A DNA stretch of 64,000 nucleotides from Streptomyces sp. NBC_00620 (GTDB lineage Bacteria > Actinomycetota > Actinomycetes > Streptomycetales > Streptomycetaceae): NCBI RefSeq assembly GCF_026341825.1, contig NZ_JAPENY010000001.1, forward strand, positions 558,001 to 622,000. Reading direction: 5' to 3'. The notes beneath the pieces were generated by a model. That model saw only the letters and a list, made by a program, of their open reading frames with translations, was not told where the DNA came from and did not search any database. Numbering within the stretch: the first letter of the stretch is position 1; the number at the start of each line of letters is the position of its first letter. The position numbers were made by a program, and so were the translations under genes. Below are positions 8,946 through 18,563 of this stretch, one piece after another.

Positions 8946-9005
8946 GCGGAAATGTCCTCTCGGGACTCTCGGGCTACCGGACTGGCGAACTCGCGATCCC
9001 GCCGG

Positions 9006-10259
9006 CTAGCGGGCCGCTTCGACTTCGGTGAGGTGCGCGCCGACATGACTGGTCAACTCCCAGTCATTGCGCCCCCGTTGCTCGCGCCACACTGCGCGAA
9101 CGGCGGCGCCGGCCAGCAGCACCTGGTAGAAGGGGCCACCGACGATCAGCTTCAGGTAGTGGACCAGCCGGACGCGAAGCCCGTACTGCTTGCCGAAGTC
9201 GTGCAGTCCGACGACCTCGAAGACGAAGGTGACCAGTGCGGTCACGGCCGGGAGGAACGTGATGAACGCGATGCCGACGGGTACGTCCAGGAAGAGCGCG
9301 ATGGCCACGTTGAGCGGGATGACCACGCCGGAGACGGCCTGGAGGTACGGCGTCATGAGGGTGTAGCGGGCGAGCAACCGCTGCCCGAATCCCGGGAGTT
9401 GCTTCCAGTCCTTCTTCCGGTAGACCTGAAGGAAGCCCTGGTTCCAGCGAGTTCGCTGCTTCATCAGCGACATCAGGCTGCCCGGGGTCTCCTCCCGGGT
9501 CACCATGTCGGAGTCGTACGCGACGACGACCTTCTTGCCGACGCTGGACAGCCGTACTCCCAAGTCGCAGTCCTCGGCGAGGCAGTTGGGATCCCAGCCG
9601 TCCGCTTCCCGGAGCACGTCGGTGCGTACGAAGACGGTGTTGCCGCCGAGCGGGATGAAGCCCTTCTGCGCGTGCAGATGGAGCCTGGACCGGAACCAGA
9701 AGAAGTACTCCAGGCAGTTGCGCAGGCTGTACCAGCTGGAGTTGAAGTTGATGAGTTGCACGCCGCCCTGGACGACGTCCGCACCCGTCGTACGGAACGC
9801 GTGGTCGACGTGGGCGAGCAGTTCCGGATGGACCTGGTCCTCGGCGTCGAAGACTCCGACGACGTCACCGCGGCAATGCGGCAGCGCCGTGTTCATGGCC
9901 TTCGGCTTGTTCTTCTTCTCGTGGTGGTCGACGACGACCCGGACGCGCGGGTCGCGTGCCTCGGCGCTGCGGGCCACCTCGGTGGTCTCCGGGTCGTCGT
10001 GCCCGACGATGACGATGATCTCGAAGTCGTCGTGGCTCGACTCCAGCAGCCGCTGGATGGTGTGGTCGAGTACCGCCTGCTCGTGCCGAGCGGGCAGCAG
10101 CAGCGAGAACGACAGCCCGTCGCCGCCGTCCGGACTGCTGAAACGGGTGGAAGCGAGCACCTCGGGCGTACGCCAGGCGTGCATCTGCCACCACAAAGTG
10201 AAGGCTGCCATCCAGAACAAGGCCAGCGAAACGGCAGCAATAAAGACAGACGTGAGCAA
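9006..10259 (-). CDS. Processive GT2 glycosyltransferase (CslA/cellulose synthase-like)
   Basis: 417 residues from a TTG preceded by GGGGGG; another start is possible. One N-terminal span (4-27) comes first, then the GT2 domain: SLLLPARHE at 52, VFDAED at 136-141 (DxD), AEDCDLG at 228 (catalytic acid), and QRTRWNQG at 268, the QxxRW motif of processive beta-glycan synthases. Several C-terminal spans (~300-390) would form the extrusion channel. This is the first gene of the locus. The oxidase at its end recalls the CslA-GlxA partnership of Streptomyces hyphal tips, but the accompanying GT-C and GtrA genes are a different setting. Confidence 0.85.
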   Translation of the reverse strand: MLTSVFIAAVSLALFWMAAFTLWWQMHAWRTPEVLASTRFSSPDGGDGLSFSLLLPARHEQAVLDHTIQRLLESSHDDFEIIVIVGHDDPETTEVARSAEARDPRVRVVVDHHEKKNKPKAMNTALPHCRGDVVGVFDAEDQVHPELLAHVDHAFRTTGADVVQGGVQLINFNSSWYSLRNCLEYFFWFRSRLHLHAQKGFIPLGGNTVFVRTDVLREADGWDPNCLAEDCDLGVRLSSVGKKVVVAYDSDMVTREETPGSLMSLMKQRTRWNQGFLQVYRKKDWKQLPGFGQRLLARYTLMTPYLQAVSGVVIPLNVAIALFLDVPVGIAFITFLPAVTALVTFVFEVVGLHDFGKQYGLRVRLVHYLKLIVGGPFYQVLLAGAAVRAVWREQRGRNDWELTSHVGAHLTEVEAAR

Positions 10260-10287
10260 CAGATCCCCCCAGATCCCCTAAAGCCCC

Positions 10288-10308
10288 CTGTCGCGACAGT
10301 GAGTCACT
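10288..10308. promoter_or_regulatory. Palindromes upstream of the glycan locus
   Basis: CTGTCGCGACAG (10288-10299, perfect 12 bp) abuts the odd palindrome AGTGAGTCACT (10298-10308), 29-49 bases before the synthase start. These are candidate operators. No clear -10/-35 pair could be assigned. Confidence 0.35.
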
Positions 10309-10460
10309 CCTGCCGCGTCACCGTGCAGAGACTATGGGGGAACTGTGAAGCCAGAAAGCTCATCAGATAAATAGAATGTTTCGGAATCCTCGGTCGAGTA
10401 TCGGCGAGTACCCGGACGTATCCCGCTACGTCGGAGGTTTACGGTCGCTGTAATCCCTTG

Positions 10461-12500
10461 TCAGGCGACGTTTCCGCCGCCGACGGCCTCGCGCAGACGC
10501 CGGACATCGGAGGTCGGCGTGTCACATGTGAAGTTACGGCAAACGTAAGCGGAGGGCTCACCGCCGACCAGCGGACGGTCGACGAGCAGCGGGAGTTCGT
10601 CACTGTCCGCAGCGCCGACCGCGACGACGGCGCCCGGTGCGGTGCCCAGGAGCGCCGCACGGTGCAGTTCCCGGGTGGCGGGGTCCTCCATCGGGCCCAC
10701 GACGGCGATCTCACGCGGCCCGTCGAGCAGCGCCTCGGCCACGGCCAGACCCCAGCCGATGAAGCGGGGCGCGCGCGGCCCGAGCGCCTTCACGACACCC
10801 AACGCCCGTTCCGCGGCGGTCCGATGGGGCTCCGCCCCGGTCTGCGCCGCATACGAGAGCAGCGCACCGGCCGCCGCGCTCCACCCGGAGGGCGTCGCGT
10901 TGTCGGTCGGATCCTGCGGACGGCGGATGAGCCGCTCGGCATCGGCCGCCGTGTCGTACAGGGCACCCGACTCGGAGTCCGTGAACTGCACGATCACATG
11001 GTCGAGAAGGAACCCGGCGAACTCCAGCCACACGCCCTCACCGGTGACCCCCGCCAGCGCGAGGAACCCCTCGGCGACATCCGCGTAGTCCTCCAACACT
11101 CCGGCGTTCGCCCCGACTTGACCGTCCTTGCTGGTACGGGACAGCCGCGCCCGGTCGTCCATGTGCAGCCGTACGAGGAGGTCGGCGGCGCCGATCGCGG
11201 CCTCCACGAGGTCGGGGCGCTCGAAGTAGGCGCCGGTCTCCGCGAGGGCGGCGACCGCGAGCCCGTTCCAGGCGGCCACGATCTTGTCGTCGCGGCCGGG
11301 GGCCGGGCGCTCCGCGCGGGCGGCGAGCAGGCGCTGCCGAATGGAGGCGATCTTCTCCGCGTCGAACACGCCCTCGTGCTGCGGAAGTTGGAGGACGGAA
11401 GCCCCCTCCTCGAAGGTGCCCTCCTCGGTCACCCCGAAGTAGTGGGCGGCGAGTTCGGCATCCTCACCGAGGACTTCCCTGAGCTGCTCGGGCGTCCACA
11501 CGTAGTACGCGCCCTCGATGTGCTTGCCGTTCCCGTCGTCGCTGTCGGCGTCGAGCGCGGAGGCGAACCCCCCTTCGTTCGTGCGCAGTTCACGCACCAT
11601 GAAGTCGGCGGTCTCCAGGGCGACGCGGCGGGCGAGCTCGGAGCCGGTGGAGCGCCAGAGGTGCGCGTACACACGGCACAGCAGGGCGTTGTCGTACAGC
11701 ATCTTCTCGAAGTGCGGCACCACCCACTCGCGGTCGACGGAGTACCGCGCGAACCCACCACCGAGCTGGTCGTAGATCCCGCCCCGCGCCATCCGCTCCC
11801 CCGTGTCGGCGGCCATCTGGAGCGCGCCCTCGGAACCGGTCCGCGCGTGATGCCGCAGCAGGAACTCGATCACCATGGACGACGGGAACTTGGGTGCACC
11901 GCCGAACCCGCCGTGCTGGGCGTCGTACTCACGGGTGAGCCCGAGCAGCGCCCCGGCGAGCTCCTCCTCCCCCGGAACCGAGGCGTTCCCGTAGCTCAGC
12001 TCCCGCCCGGCGAGGTCCCGCACGATCTTCTCCGCGACCTCGGCCACCTCGTCGCGCCGCTCGGTCCAGGCGCTGCGCACGCCCTCCAGCACCTGCCGGA
12101 AACCGGGCATGCCGTGGCGGGGGGCGGGCGGGAAGTAGGTCCCGAAGTAGAAGGGCTCGGCGTCGGGGGTGAGGAAGACGGTCATGGGCCAGCCGCCCTG
12201 GCCGGTGGCGGCCTGCACGGCCTCCATGTAGACGGCGTCGACGTCCGGCCGCTCCTCCCGGTCCACCTTGACGCTCACGAAGTGCTCGTTCAGATACGCG
12301 GCCGTCGCCTCGTCCTCGAAGGACTCGTGAGCCATGACATGGCACCAGTGACAGCTGCTGTAGCCGACGCTCAGCAGCACCGGCACGTTCCGCTTGCGTG
12401 CCTCGTCGAAGGCCTCGGCCGACCAGGGCCACCAGTCGACGGGGTTGTCGGCATGCTGGAGGAGGTAGGGGGACGTCTCATGGGCCAGTCGGTTCGGCAT
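10461..12500 (-). CDS. Thioredoxin-domain protein, DUF255/YyaL family
   Basis: 679 residues from the ATG at 12500 ([20 protein letters not shown], the usual family N-terminus); an in-frame ATG at 12509 is also possible. The N-terminal thioredoxin-like domain (1-165) carries [14 protein letters not shown] with a CxxC pair. An alpha/alpha-barrel domain of the glucosamine-epimerase/glycosidase type follows, including [17 protein letters not shown] and [13 protein letters not shown]. Widespread in bacteria; the biochemical function is unknown. Divergent from the STAND ATPase gene, 133 bases apart. Confidence 0.93.
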   Translation of the reverse strand: MPNRLAHETSPYLLQHADNPVDWWPWSAEAFDEARKRNVPVLLSVGYSSCHWCHVMAHESFEDEATAAYLNEHFVSVKVDREERPDVDAVYMEAVQAATGQGGWPMTVFLTPDAEPFYFGTYFPPAPRHGMPGFRQVLEGVRSAWTERRDEVAEVAEKIVRDLAGRELSYGNASVPGEEELAGALLGLTREYDAQHGGFGGAPKFPSSMVIEFLLRHHARTGSEGALQMAADTGERMARGGIYDQLGGGFARYSVDREWVVPHFEKMLYDNALLCRVYAHLWRSTGSELARRVALETADFMVRELRTNEGGFASALDADSDDGNGKHIEGAYYVWTPEQLREVLGEDAELAAHYFGVTEEGTFEEGASVLQLPQHEGVFDAEKIASIRQRLLAARAERPAPGRDDKIVAAWNGLAVAALAETGAYFERPDLVEAAIGAADLLVRLHMDDRARLSRTSKDGQVGANAGVLEDYADVAEGFLALAGVTGEGVWLEFAGFLLDHVIVQFTDSESGALYDTAADAERLIRRPQDPTDNATPSGWSAAAGALLSYAAQTGAEPHRTAAERALGVVKALGPRAPRFIGWGLAVAEALLDGPREIAVVGPMEDPATRELHRAALLGTAPGAVVAVGAADSDELPLLVDRPLVGGEPSAYVCRNFTCDTPTSDVRRLREAVGGGNVA

Positions 12501-12633
12501 GGCTCCCATACTCGCGCACCGCACCCCCCATCGCTGCGAAGGCACCGTGATGATCCGCGCGCACCCTCGCGCGGATGCCCCGCACGCAGGACACTTGACG
12601 GCGACAGATGTTGCCGCCGGAGGGGGACGTGAC

Positions 12634-15600
12634 ATGCGGGACAGCCACCGGGCGGATGCCGAGCGGCTGTTGGCCCGGGCCGTGGAGGAAGAGGTACGGC
12701 GGTCGGGCGGACGTACCGACAGGGGCGTGCTGCTTTCGCGGGCTCGGGGTTCACTGGAGGCGATGGGCGAGACGGCCGCCGAGGAGTACGGGGCGTACAC
12801 GCAGGCACTCGACGAGGCGGAGGCAGGGCAGCTGTCGTTCGGGCAGCGGTACGCCCAGGAGGGTGGCGGAACCCCCTTGATGGTGGCGGCCGTTGCCGCG
12901 ATCGCGGCCGTCGTCGCGGACCTGGCGCTCGGCACGGGCGCGGGGACGGCGCTCGGTGCGGGGGCGACGGTGGCGGTGGTGGGCGCGGCTGCCACGGTGC
13001 TCAAGGTGACCGCCTCGCATCTGCCGGCCGCGAGCCGCCGGGCCGGGGCGCTCGGGCAGCCGGGGGGCGCCGAGCAGCTGCGGCTGCAGTGGCTGACGGC
13101 CCTGGAGGTACGAGGTATCCGGCCCTTCCTCGATCAGCAGCGCGTACTCAGCGCCGCCACGGTCGCCAAGCAGGGAGCGCCCCAGCTGCGCCGCACCGAC
13201 AAGAGCGCCGCGGCGAGGCGGCGCAGTGTCCTGGAGCAGTCTTTCGGCCAACTTCCCGATCTGGACGGCCCGTTCACGGGCAGGCGCACCGAGCTGTCCC
13301 GGGTCGCGCAGTGGGTGCACGCGGCCCGCGCGAGCACGGAGACCAAGCCGACGGTGGTGGTGCTGTACGGCGCGCCGGGCTCCGGCCGCAGCACGCTCGC
13401 GATCCGGGCGGCGCACGCCCTGAAGGACCAGTTCCGCGGCGCGTGCGTGGTGGACCTGCGCGGCGACAGCGCCGAGGAGCCGCCGCTGACGACCCGTGAC
13501 GCGCTGCTCCATCTGCTGAATCGTCTCGGCGCGCCGCGCGAACAGCTGCTCTTCCGGGAGCGTTCCTCGCAGGATCAGCAGGTCAGGCGGCTGAGCGAGC
13601 TGTACCACCAGCATCTGACGGGCCTGCCGGTGACGATCGTCCTTGACGACGCGAACGACGCCGAGCAGGTGCGCATCCTGGTCCCCGAGCGCTCGGACAG
13701 CCTGGTCCTGGTCACCGCCCGCAAACCCCTCGACCTGCCCGCCGACCTCGCCGCCTGGGTGCACCAGCTCCCGGTCGAGGCACTGGAGGCGGCGGGCGCC
13801 GAGGAGCTGCTGAACGCCGCTGCGCAGGACAAGTCGGGCCCGTACGACGCCGAATCCTCCGACCTCGTAAGGGAGTTGTGCGGCGGTCTGCCGCTGGCCC
13901 TGCGCATCGCGGGTTCCTCGCTCGGCCCCCGGACCCCGCGCCAACTGGCCTCCGACCTGGCGGCGTACGGACCCGTCGAACCGGTCGAGCGGGTCCTGTG
14001 GCTGCGCTACACGGACCAGACGGACACGGCACGCCGGCTCCTGCGCCGCCTGGCCCTCGCGGGCCGCGCCTCCCTGGGCGCGGTGGCGGCCGCGTCCCTC
14101 CTCGCCACGGACGAGGCGGAGGCCACCCGCCACCTGACCGCGCTCTCGCGTGCGGGCCTCGTCGACCACGTCCGCGGCAGCCGCTACCGCCTGCACGATC
14201 TCGTACGCACCTTCGCGCAGGCCCGCCTCCTGGACGAGGAGGAACCGGCCGAGCGTACGGCGGCGCAGGAACGCCTGATCGTGAACTACGCGGAGCTGGC
14301 CGACTCGGTGATCCGCCTGGTCGACGGCAAGACGTCCACGCGGGCCGATCAGTTCGGGCCGCACGGCTTCACCTCTCTCGACGCGGCCCTGCGCTGGCTG
14401 GACGACGAGTCGAGCTTCATCACGGCGGCCCTGCGGCACGCGGAAGGAGTCGACCAGGCCGCGGTACTCCACCTCCTCGGCGCCCTCTGCGACTACTGCC
14501 TGCTGCGCGGCGACCTCTACCGGCTGGGCGAGATCAGCGAGTTGACGCAGGCGGTCGACCAGGGTCTCCTGGTCCGCTCGGTCCAATGGCGTACGGGCAT
14601 CGCGGCACGCCAGCTCGGCGAACTGGACAAGGCCCGCACGACACTCTCCTCGGTGGTCGACCTCTACTTCGAGGCGCACCACGACGCGGGCGCGGCCCTG
14701 GCGCTCTGCTCCCTCGGCATCACCCTCCACCACCAGGGCAATCTCACCGAGGCCGCGGCGAAGCTCCAGGAGGCCATCGACCTCCAGTCCTCGCCCGAGC
14801 TGGCCGGAGACCGCGCCTGGACGATGCACGCGCTGGCCGGCGTGGAGCGCGACCGCTCCCGCCTCGCCATCGCTCTGGACCTGCTCACCCGGTCCCTGGT
14901 CCTGCACCGCGAGAGCGAGTCGGTGCACGGTGAGGCGTGGGCGCACTTCCACCTCGGCCAACTGGGCCTGCGCATGGGCGACGTACCGCGTGCGGAGCGC
15001 GAGCTGCGCGAGGCCCTCGACCTGTACGGCCGCACGCGTGACCCGCGGGGCGAGGCGTGGGCCCTGACCGAGCTGGCCCGCGCCCGTCTCGTCGCCGGCG
15101 ACCCGTCCCCCGCGGTCGACGGCCTGCGCCAGGCGGCCTCCCGGCACCGCGACAACGAGGACGCCCGCGGCGAGGCATGGACGGTGTACTACCTGGGCCA
15201 GGCCCTGGAGGAGACCGGCAACCTGGACCAGGCGGTCCGTGAGCTGGAACGTTCCCGCACGATGTTCTCCCGGATGCGCGACGTGTACGGGCTGGCCTGC
15301 GCCCGCCACCACTCGGCCCGCGTCACCCGCGACCAACGGGCGGGCCAGACCGGCTCGTTGCGGAACTCCGGCTTCGCCCGCCAGCTCCTCGTCGACGCCC
15401 GCGCCGACTTCCAGCGCATCGGCGTCGCCCACGGGGAGGCGTGGACGTGCCTGGAGCTGGCCGTGGTCGACGGGGGCAACGCCCGTACCCAGCAGGCCCT
15501 GAAGCTGTGCGACGAGGCGATCGCCCTCTTCACCTCGTACGGCGACCGCCGCGGCGAGGACTGGGCCCGCTTCCTGCGCTGCACCCTGCTCCCCTACGCC

Positions 15601-15837
15601 GCCCCGGGCGGCTCCGAGATCGGCACCGCCGTGGCCCAGGAGGAGCTGAGCCAGCTGTCCCGCACCGGGCATCCGTCACGGGACAGCAAGCTGGACGACT
15701 ACATCGATTCGTATCAGCTGCTGCTGGAGCGGGGTGTGAGCCTGGAGACCGGGTGGCAGGCGTGGCGGCTGCAGATGGTGCCCAAGCGGCATGCCCGGGA
15801 TGTGATGGGGGTGACGGTCGGGGCGGTGCAGGGGTGA
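12634..15837 (+). CDS. STAND NTPase (NB-ARC) with TPR repeats and N-terminal membrane hairpin
   Basis: 1,067 residues; GGAGGGG lies 8 bases before the ATG. A helical N-terminus (1-75) is followed by two hydrophobic stretches (~80-126) that could be a membrane hairpin. The NB-ARC core has Walker [10 protein letters not shown] (246-254), Walker [10 protein letters not shown] (334-342), GGLPLALRI (417-425) and an MHD-like [11 protein letters not shown] (518-528). A winged-helix region and tetratricopeptide repeats run from ~600 to ~1000. There is no DNA-binding domain of the AfsR/SARP type and no obvious effector domain, so it is a sensor or scaffold of unknown input. It could be regulatory or defensive. 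Confidence 0.85.
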   Translation: MRDSHRADAERLLARAVEEEVRRSGGRTDRGVLLSRARGSLEAMGETAAEEYGAYTQALDEAEAGQLSFGQRYAQEGGGTPLMVAAVAAIAAVVADLALGTGAGTALGAGATVAVVGAAATVLKVTASHLPAASRRAGALGQPGGAEQLRLQWLTALEVRGIRPFLDQQRVLSAATVAKQGAPQLRRTDKSAAARRRSVLEQSFGQLPDLDGPFTGRRTELSRVAQWVHAARASTETKPTVVVLYGAPGSGRSTLAIRAAHALKDQFRGACVVDLRGDSAEEPPLTTRDALLHLLNRLGAPREQLLFRERSSQDQQVRRLSELYHQHLTGLPVTIVLDDANDAEQVRILVPERSDSLVLVTARKPLDLPADLAAWVHQLPVEALEAAGAEELLNAAAQDKSGPYDAESSDLVRELCGGLPLALRIAGSSLGPRTPRQLASDLAAYGPVEPVERVLWLRYTDQTDTARRLLRRLALAGRASLGAVAAASLLATDEAEATRHLTALSRAGLVDHVRGSRYRLHDLVRTFAQARLLDEEEPAERTAAQERLIVNYAELADSVIRLVDGKTSTRADQFGPHGFTSLDAALRWLDDESSFITAALRHAEGVDQAAVLHLLGALCDYCLLRGDLYRLGEISELTQAVDQGLLVRSVQWRTGIAARQLGELDKARTTLSSVVDLYFEAHHDAGAALALCSLGITLHHQGNLTEAAAKLQEAIDLQSSPELAGDRAWTMHALAGVERDRSRLAIALDLLTRSLVLHRESESVHGEAWAHFHLGQLGLRMGDVPRAERELREALDLYGRTRDPRGEAWALTELARARLVAGDPSPAVDGLRQAASRHRDNEDARGEAWTVYYLGQALEETGNLDQAVRELERSRTMFSRMRDVYGLACARHHSARVTRDQRAGQTGSLRNSGFARQLLVDARADFQRIGVAHGEAWTCLELAVVDGGNARTQQALKLCDEAIALFTSYGDRRGEDWARFLRCTLLPYAAPGGSEIGTAVAQEELSQLSRTGHPSRDSKLDDYIDSYQLLLERGVSLETGWQAWRLQMVPKRHARDVMGVTVGAVQG

Positions 15838-15879
15838 CGGTCGGGTGCGAGGCAGGGGTGATGGTCGGCGCGACGCAGG
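15810..15879 (+). repeat. Three degenerate ~23-24-bp tandem repeats over the STAND stop codon
   Basis: The unit GGTGACGGTCGGGTGCGAGGCAG recurs three times with changes, starting near 15810, 15833 and 15857. The stop codon lies in the second copy, so slippage here would alter the C-terminus. The 15838-16028 stretch beyond shows no gene. Confidence 0.5.
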
Positions 15880-16028
15880 GTGAACGTCCCCGCGCCACGG
15901 CGACCGGCCGCGGCCGGGGACGGGTCGCCTGCCGGTCCCCGGGTCCCGGTGTGCTGCGGGCGCCGTGCCGCGGGCCGGCCCGCCTTGCCCTTCGCGGGGC
16001 AGCCCTGCTCGGCCTTCGCGGATCGGAC

Positions 16029-16340
16029 CTACTCGGCTTTCGCCGGCGAGGCCTTGGCGGGCGAGGCCTTCCCACCGGAGGCGGCGGAAGCACCGGAGGC
16101 GGGCGCCGTCCCGGAACCGCTCTTCCCGCCGGCGGCGCCCGCGGAGGCCGCCGCCTCCGCTTCCTGCTCGAAGTTGTCCTTGACCTTCCCCATGTGCCGG
16201 TTCATGGACTTCATCAGTGCCCACACCGCCAGGGCCATCGCCGCGAAGACGATGAAGCCGAGGACGCCGGGGGTGACCTTGTTCTCGTCGACCTCCTTGG
16301 CGAGGGGGACGAGGTGCGTCAGTGCCAGGCTTGCGCTCAT
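16029..16340 (-). CDS. Small single-span membrane protein
   Basis: 103 residues from the ATG at 16340, one base after the mca stop; an ATG at 16349 overlapping mca is an alternative. One membrane span (GVLGFIVFAAMALAVWAL) is followed by a basic/amphipathic stretch (KSMNRHMGKVKDNFEQE) and a low-complexity Ala/Gly/Ser/Lys tail. The arrangement says co-transcription with mca. Function unknown. Confidence 0.75.
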   Translation of the reverse strand: MSASLALTHLVPLAKEVDENKVTPGVLGFIVFAAMALAVWALMKSMNRHMGKVKDNFEQEAEAAASAGAAGGKSGSGTAPASGASAASGGKASPAKASPAKAE

Positions 16341-16341
16341 G

Positions 16342-17223
16342 TCAGGCATTGTCGCGGATGCCCGCAAAGAGGTCGTCCTCGGGGAGGGAGGTATCGACGA
16401 GGGACTTGGCGAGCTCGTACTCCTCGGTCGGCCAGACCTCCTTCTGGAGCTCCAGCGGGACCTTGAACCAGCCGCCGTCGGGGTCGATCTGCGTGGCGTG
16501 CGCGATGAGCGCCTTGTCGCGGATCTCGAAGAACTCGGCGCACGGAATGTGCGTGGTCAGCGTGCGCTCGGTGCGCTCGAACTCCGACCAGCGCTTCAGC
16601 CAGTCCCCGTACGGCGACTCCATGCCGCGATCGAGGAGCGCGTTGTGCAGCGCCTCGGTGCGCGGGCGGTTGAAGCCCTGGTTGTAGTAGAGCTTCTGCG
16701 GCTGGAACGCCGTGCCGAACTCCGACTCGGGGTACTTCTCGGTGTCCGTCGCGCCCTCGAAAGCCACCATCGAGATCTTGTGGGTCATGATGTGGTCGGG
16801 GTGCGGGTAACCGCCGTTCTCGTCGTAGGTGGTGATCACCTGCGGGCGGAAGGTGCGGATCTGCTTCACCAGCTCGCCGGCCGCCTTGTCGACGTCCTCG
16901 AGCGCGAAGCAGCCCTCGGGGAGCGGCGGCAGCGGGTCGCCCTCGGGCAGCCCCGAGTCGACGAAGCCCAGCCACTCCTGCTTGATGCCGAGGATCTCGC
17001 GAGCCTCGTCCATCTCCTTCTTGCGTACCTCGTGGATGTGCTCCTCGATGTACTTGTCGCCCTGAAGCTTCGGGTTGAGGATGGAGCCGCGCTCCCCGCC
17101 CGTGCAGGTCACGACAAGCACGTCCACCCCCTCGGACACGTACTTCGCCATGGTGGCCGCGCCCTTGCTCGACTCGTCGTCGGGGTGGGCGTGCACGGCC
17201 ATCAGTCGCAGCTGGTCAGTCAA
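16342..17223 (-). CDS. mca: Mycothiol S-conjugate amidase
   Basis: 293 residues from a TTG with GAGGA about 8 bases upstream. Mca cleaves mycothiol conjugates of electrophiles to release a mercapturic acid for export, so it is a detoxification enzyme of actinobacteria. The zinc site is visible: His13 and Asp16 in HAHPDDES and His144 in YPHPDHI. The LmbE-like fold extends over the whole length, and the ~290-residue size separates it from the close paralogue MshB only by sequence character, so a little doubt remains. Followed at once by a small membrane protein gene. Confidence 0.92.
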   Translation of the reverse strand: MTDQLRLMAVHAHPDDESSKGAATMAKYVSEGVDVLVVTCTGGERGSILNPKLQGDKYIEEHIHEVRKKEMDEAREILGIKQEWLGFVDSGLPEGDPLPPLPEGCFALEDVDKAAGELVKQIRTFRPQVITTYDENGGYPHPDHIMTHKISMVAFEGATDTEKYPESEFGTAFQPQKLYYNQGFNRPRTEALHNALLDRGMESPYGDWLKRWSEFERTERTLTTHIPCAEFFEIRDKALIAHATQIDPDGGWFKVPLELQKEVWPTEEYELAKSLVDTSLPEDDLFAGIRDNA

Positions 17224-17384
17224 GACTCAATCCTCAGTAAGTCGGCCAGTCGGGAAGTCGCGCCCGGCGTGAATCAGCTTGAAGGGCGGCTTCTATAGTG
17301 ACGGAACCGAAGGGCGAATAATTCCGGGGCCCGGCCCCTGGCCCTCCCCGGGTCCGAGCCGGGGCCCCTGCCGAGAGGACGACC

Positions 17385-17783
17385 ATGAGTACGGCGAGCA
17401 CGCAGCTGCCCGAGGGCCGGTACGGCCGCTCAGCGGACGAGCGCGCCGACCGGAAACTCAAGGTCGTCGGCGGTGCACTGGGCGTGATCCTGCTCGTCCT
17501 GATCGGCTGGTACGGGTACGACCACATCGCCGGGACGAAGATCAGCGCCGAGGTGATCACCTTCAGCGCCTCGGACACCGAGGTCAAGGTGCACCTGGAA
17601 GTACGCAAGGACGCCGACGCCAAGGGCTACTGCACACTGCGCTCACAGGACGCGGAAGGCGCCGAGGTGGGCCGCGCGGACTTCCGCTTCGACCAGGACT
17701 CCTCGCGCATCGACGAGGTCCTCACACTGCGCACGACGGCCAAGGGCACCACCGCGGAGCTACTCGGCTGCCACAACGACTGA
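17385..17783 (+). CDS. DUF4307 membrane-anchored protein
   Basis: 132 residues; GAGAGGAC precedes the ATG. The N-terminus has the family signature GRYGRSADERADRKLKVVGG, then one membrane span (~29-47) and a small extracytoplasmic beta-rich domain with two cysteines (YCTLRS and LLGCHND), possibly disulfide bonded. Function unknown. Divergent from mca. Confidence 0.88.
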   Translation: MSTASTQLPEGRYGRSADERADRKLKVVGGALGVILLVLIGWYGYDHIAGTKISAEVITFSASDTEVKVHLEVRKDADAKGYCTLRSQDAEGAEVGRADFRFDQDSSRIDEVLTLRTTAKGTTAELLGCHND

Positions 17784-17792
17784 CGTCACCCC

Positions 17793-17840
17793 CAGCACTT
17801 ACGTGCTGACCTGCGTTGACGTAATTCTGGTGTCTTATGT
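17793..17840 (+). promoter_or_regulatory. Inverted repeat and possible greA promoter
   Basis: CAGCAC-TTAC-GTGCTG (17793-17808) stands just after the DUF4307 gene. TTGACG at 17816-17821 is followed at ~14-bp spacing by TATGTC (17836-17841), so the -10 assignment is weak. Confidence 0.35.
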
Positions 17841-17951
17841 CCTCCCCCTTCAGCCGCGGAATTGTTAGGCTCGTGGTTTCGCCCACCCGTGAAGGAACAT
17901 TCTTCTGGGTAGGGCGATGCTTTGTATTCCCAGTACCTACGAGGAGCACCT

Positions 17952-18449
17952 GTGACCCAGACCAGCGAGAACGTCACCTGGCTGACCCAGGAGGCGTACA
18001 ACCAGCTCAAGGCCGAGCTGGAGTATTTGTCTGGTCCCGCGCGCACGGAGATCGCGACCAAGATCGCGGCGGCGCGCGAGGAGGGCGACCTGCGCGAGAA
18101 CGGCGGGTACCACGCGGCCAAGGAGGAGCAGGGCAAGCAGGAGCTCCGTGTGCGCCAGCTGACCCAGCTCCTGGAGAACGCCAAGGTCGGCGAGGCTCCC
18201 GCGGCGGACGGTGCGGTCGCGCCCGGCATGGTCGTCACCATCGCCTTCGACGGCGACGAGGACGACACCCTGGACTTCCTGCTGGCCTCGCGGGAGTACG
18301 CGAGCGCCGACATCGAGACGTACTCGCCGCAGTCCCCGCTGGGCTCCGGCGTGAGCGGCAAGAAGGTCGGCGAGGACGCCCAGTACGAACTGCCGAACGG
18401 GAAGCTCGCCTCGGTGAAGATCCTCAAGGCCGTGCCGTACCAGGCCTGA
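17952..18449 (+). CDS. greA: Transcription elongation factor GreA
   Basis: 165 residues from a GTG with GAGGAG 6 bases upstream. GreA rescues backtracked RNA polymerase by stimulating transcript cleavage. The N-terminal coiled coil (TQEAYNQLKAELEYL...) carries the acidic tip REEGDLRENGGYHAAKEEQ. The C-terminal FKBP-like domain ends with VGEDAQYELPNGKLASVKIL. Conserved core gene, convergent with drrB. Confidence 0.96.
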   Translation: MTQTSENVTWLTQEAYNQLKAELEYLSGPARTEIATKIAAAREEGDLRENGGYHAAKEEQGKQELRVRQLTQLLENAKVGEAPAADGAVAPGMVVTIAFDGDEDDTLDFLLASREYASADIETYSPQSPLGSGVSGKKVGEDAQYELPNGKLASVKILKAVPYQA

Positions 18450-18519
18450 GCCCAGGCCCCGCCCGGAGTCCGGGACCAGGTACGTCCAGGACCCGCCTTC
18501 GCCCAGGACCACGTACTGC

Positions 18520-18554
18520 GACGATGCCCCCGGCCGCGCGCCGGGGGCATCGTC
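18520..18554. terminator. Bidirectional terminator between greA and drrB
   Basis: Perfect 14-bp arms (GACGATGCCCCCGG and its complement) with a 7-base GC loop, between convergent genes. Confidence 0.8.
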
Positions 18555-18563
18555 ATGCCCCGG

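Noticed and set aside
7386..10370. ~1,000-codon plus-strand frame opposite three glycosyltransferase genes
   Set aside because: It covers three well-supported genes and the gaps between them, with Arg/His/Glu-rich sequence and no family resemblance.
12751..15672. ~970-codon minus-strand frame opposite the STAND ATPase
   Set aside because: No domain; the plus frame has complete NB-ARC motifs and a good ribosome site.
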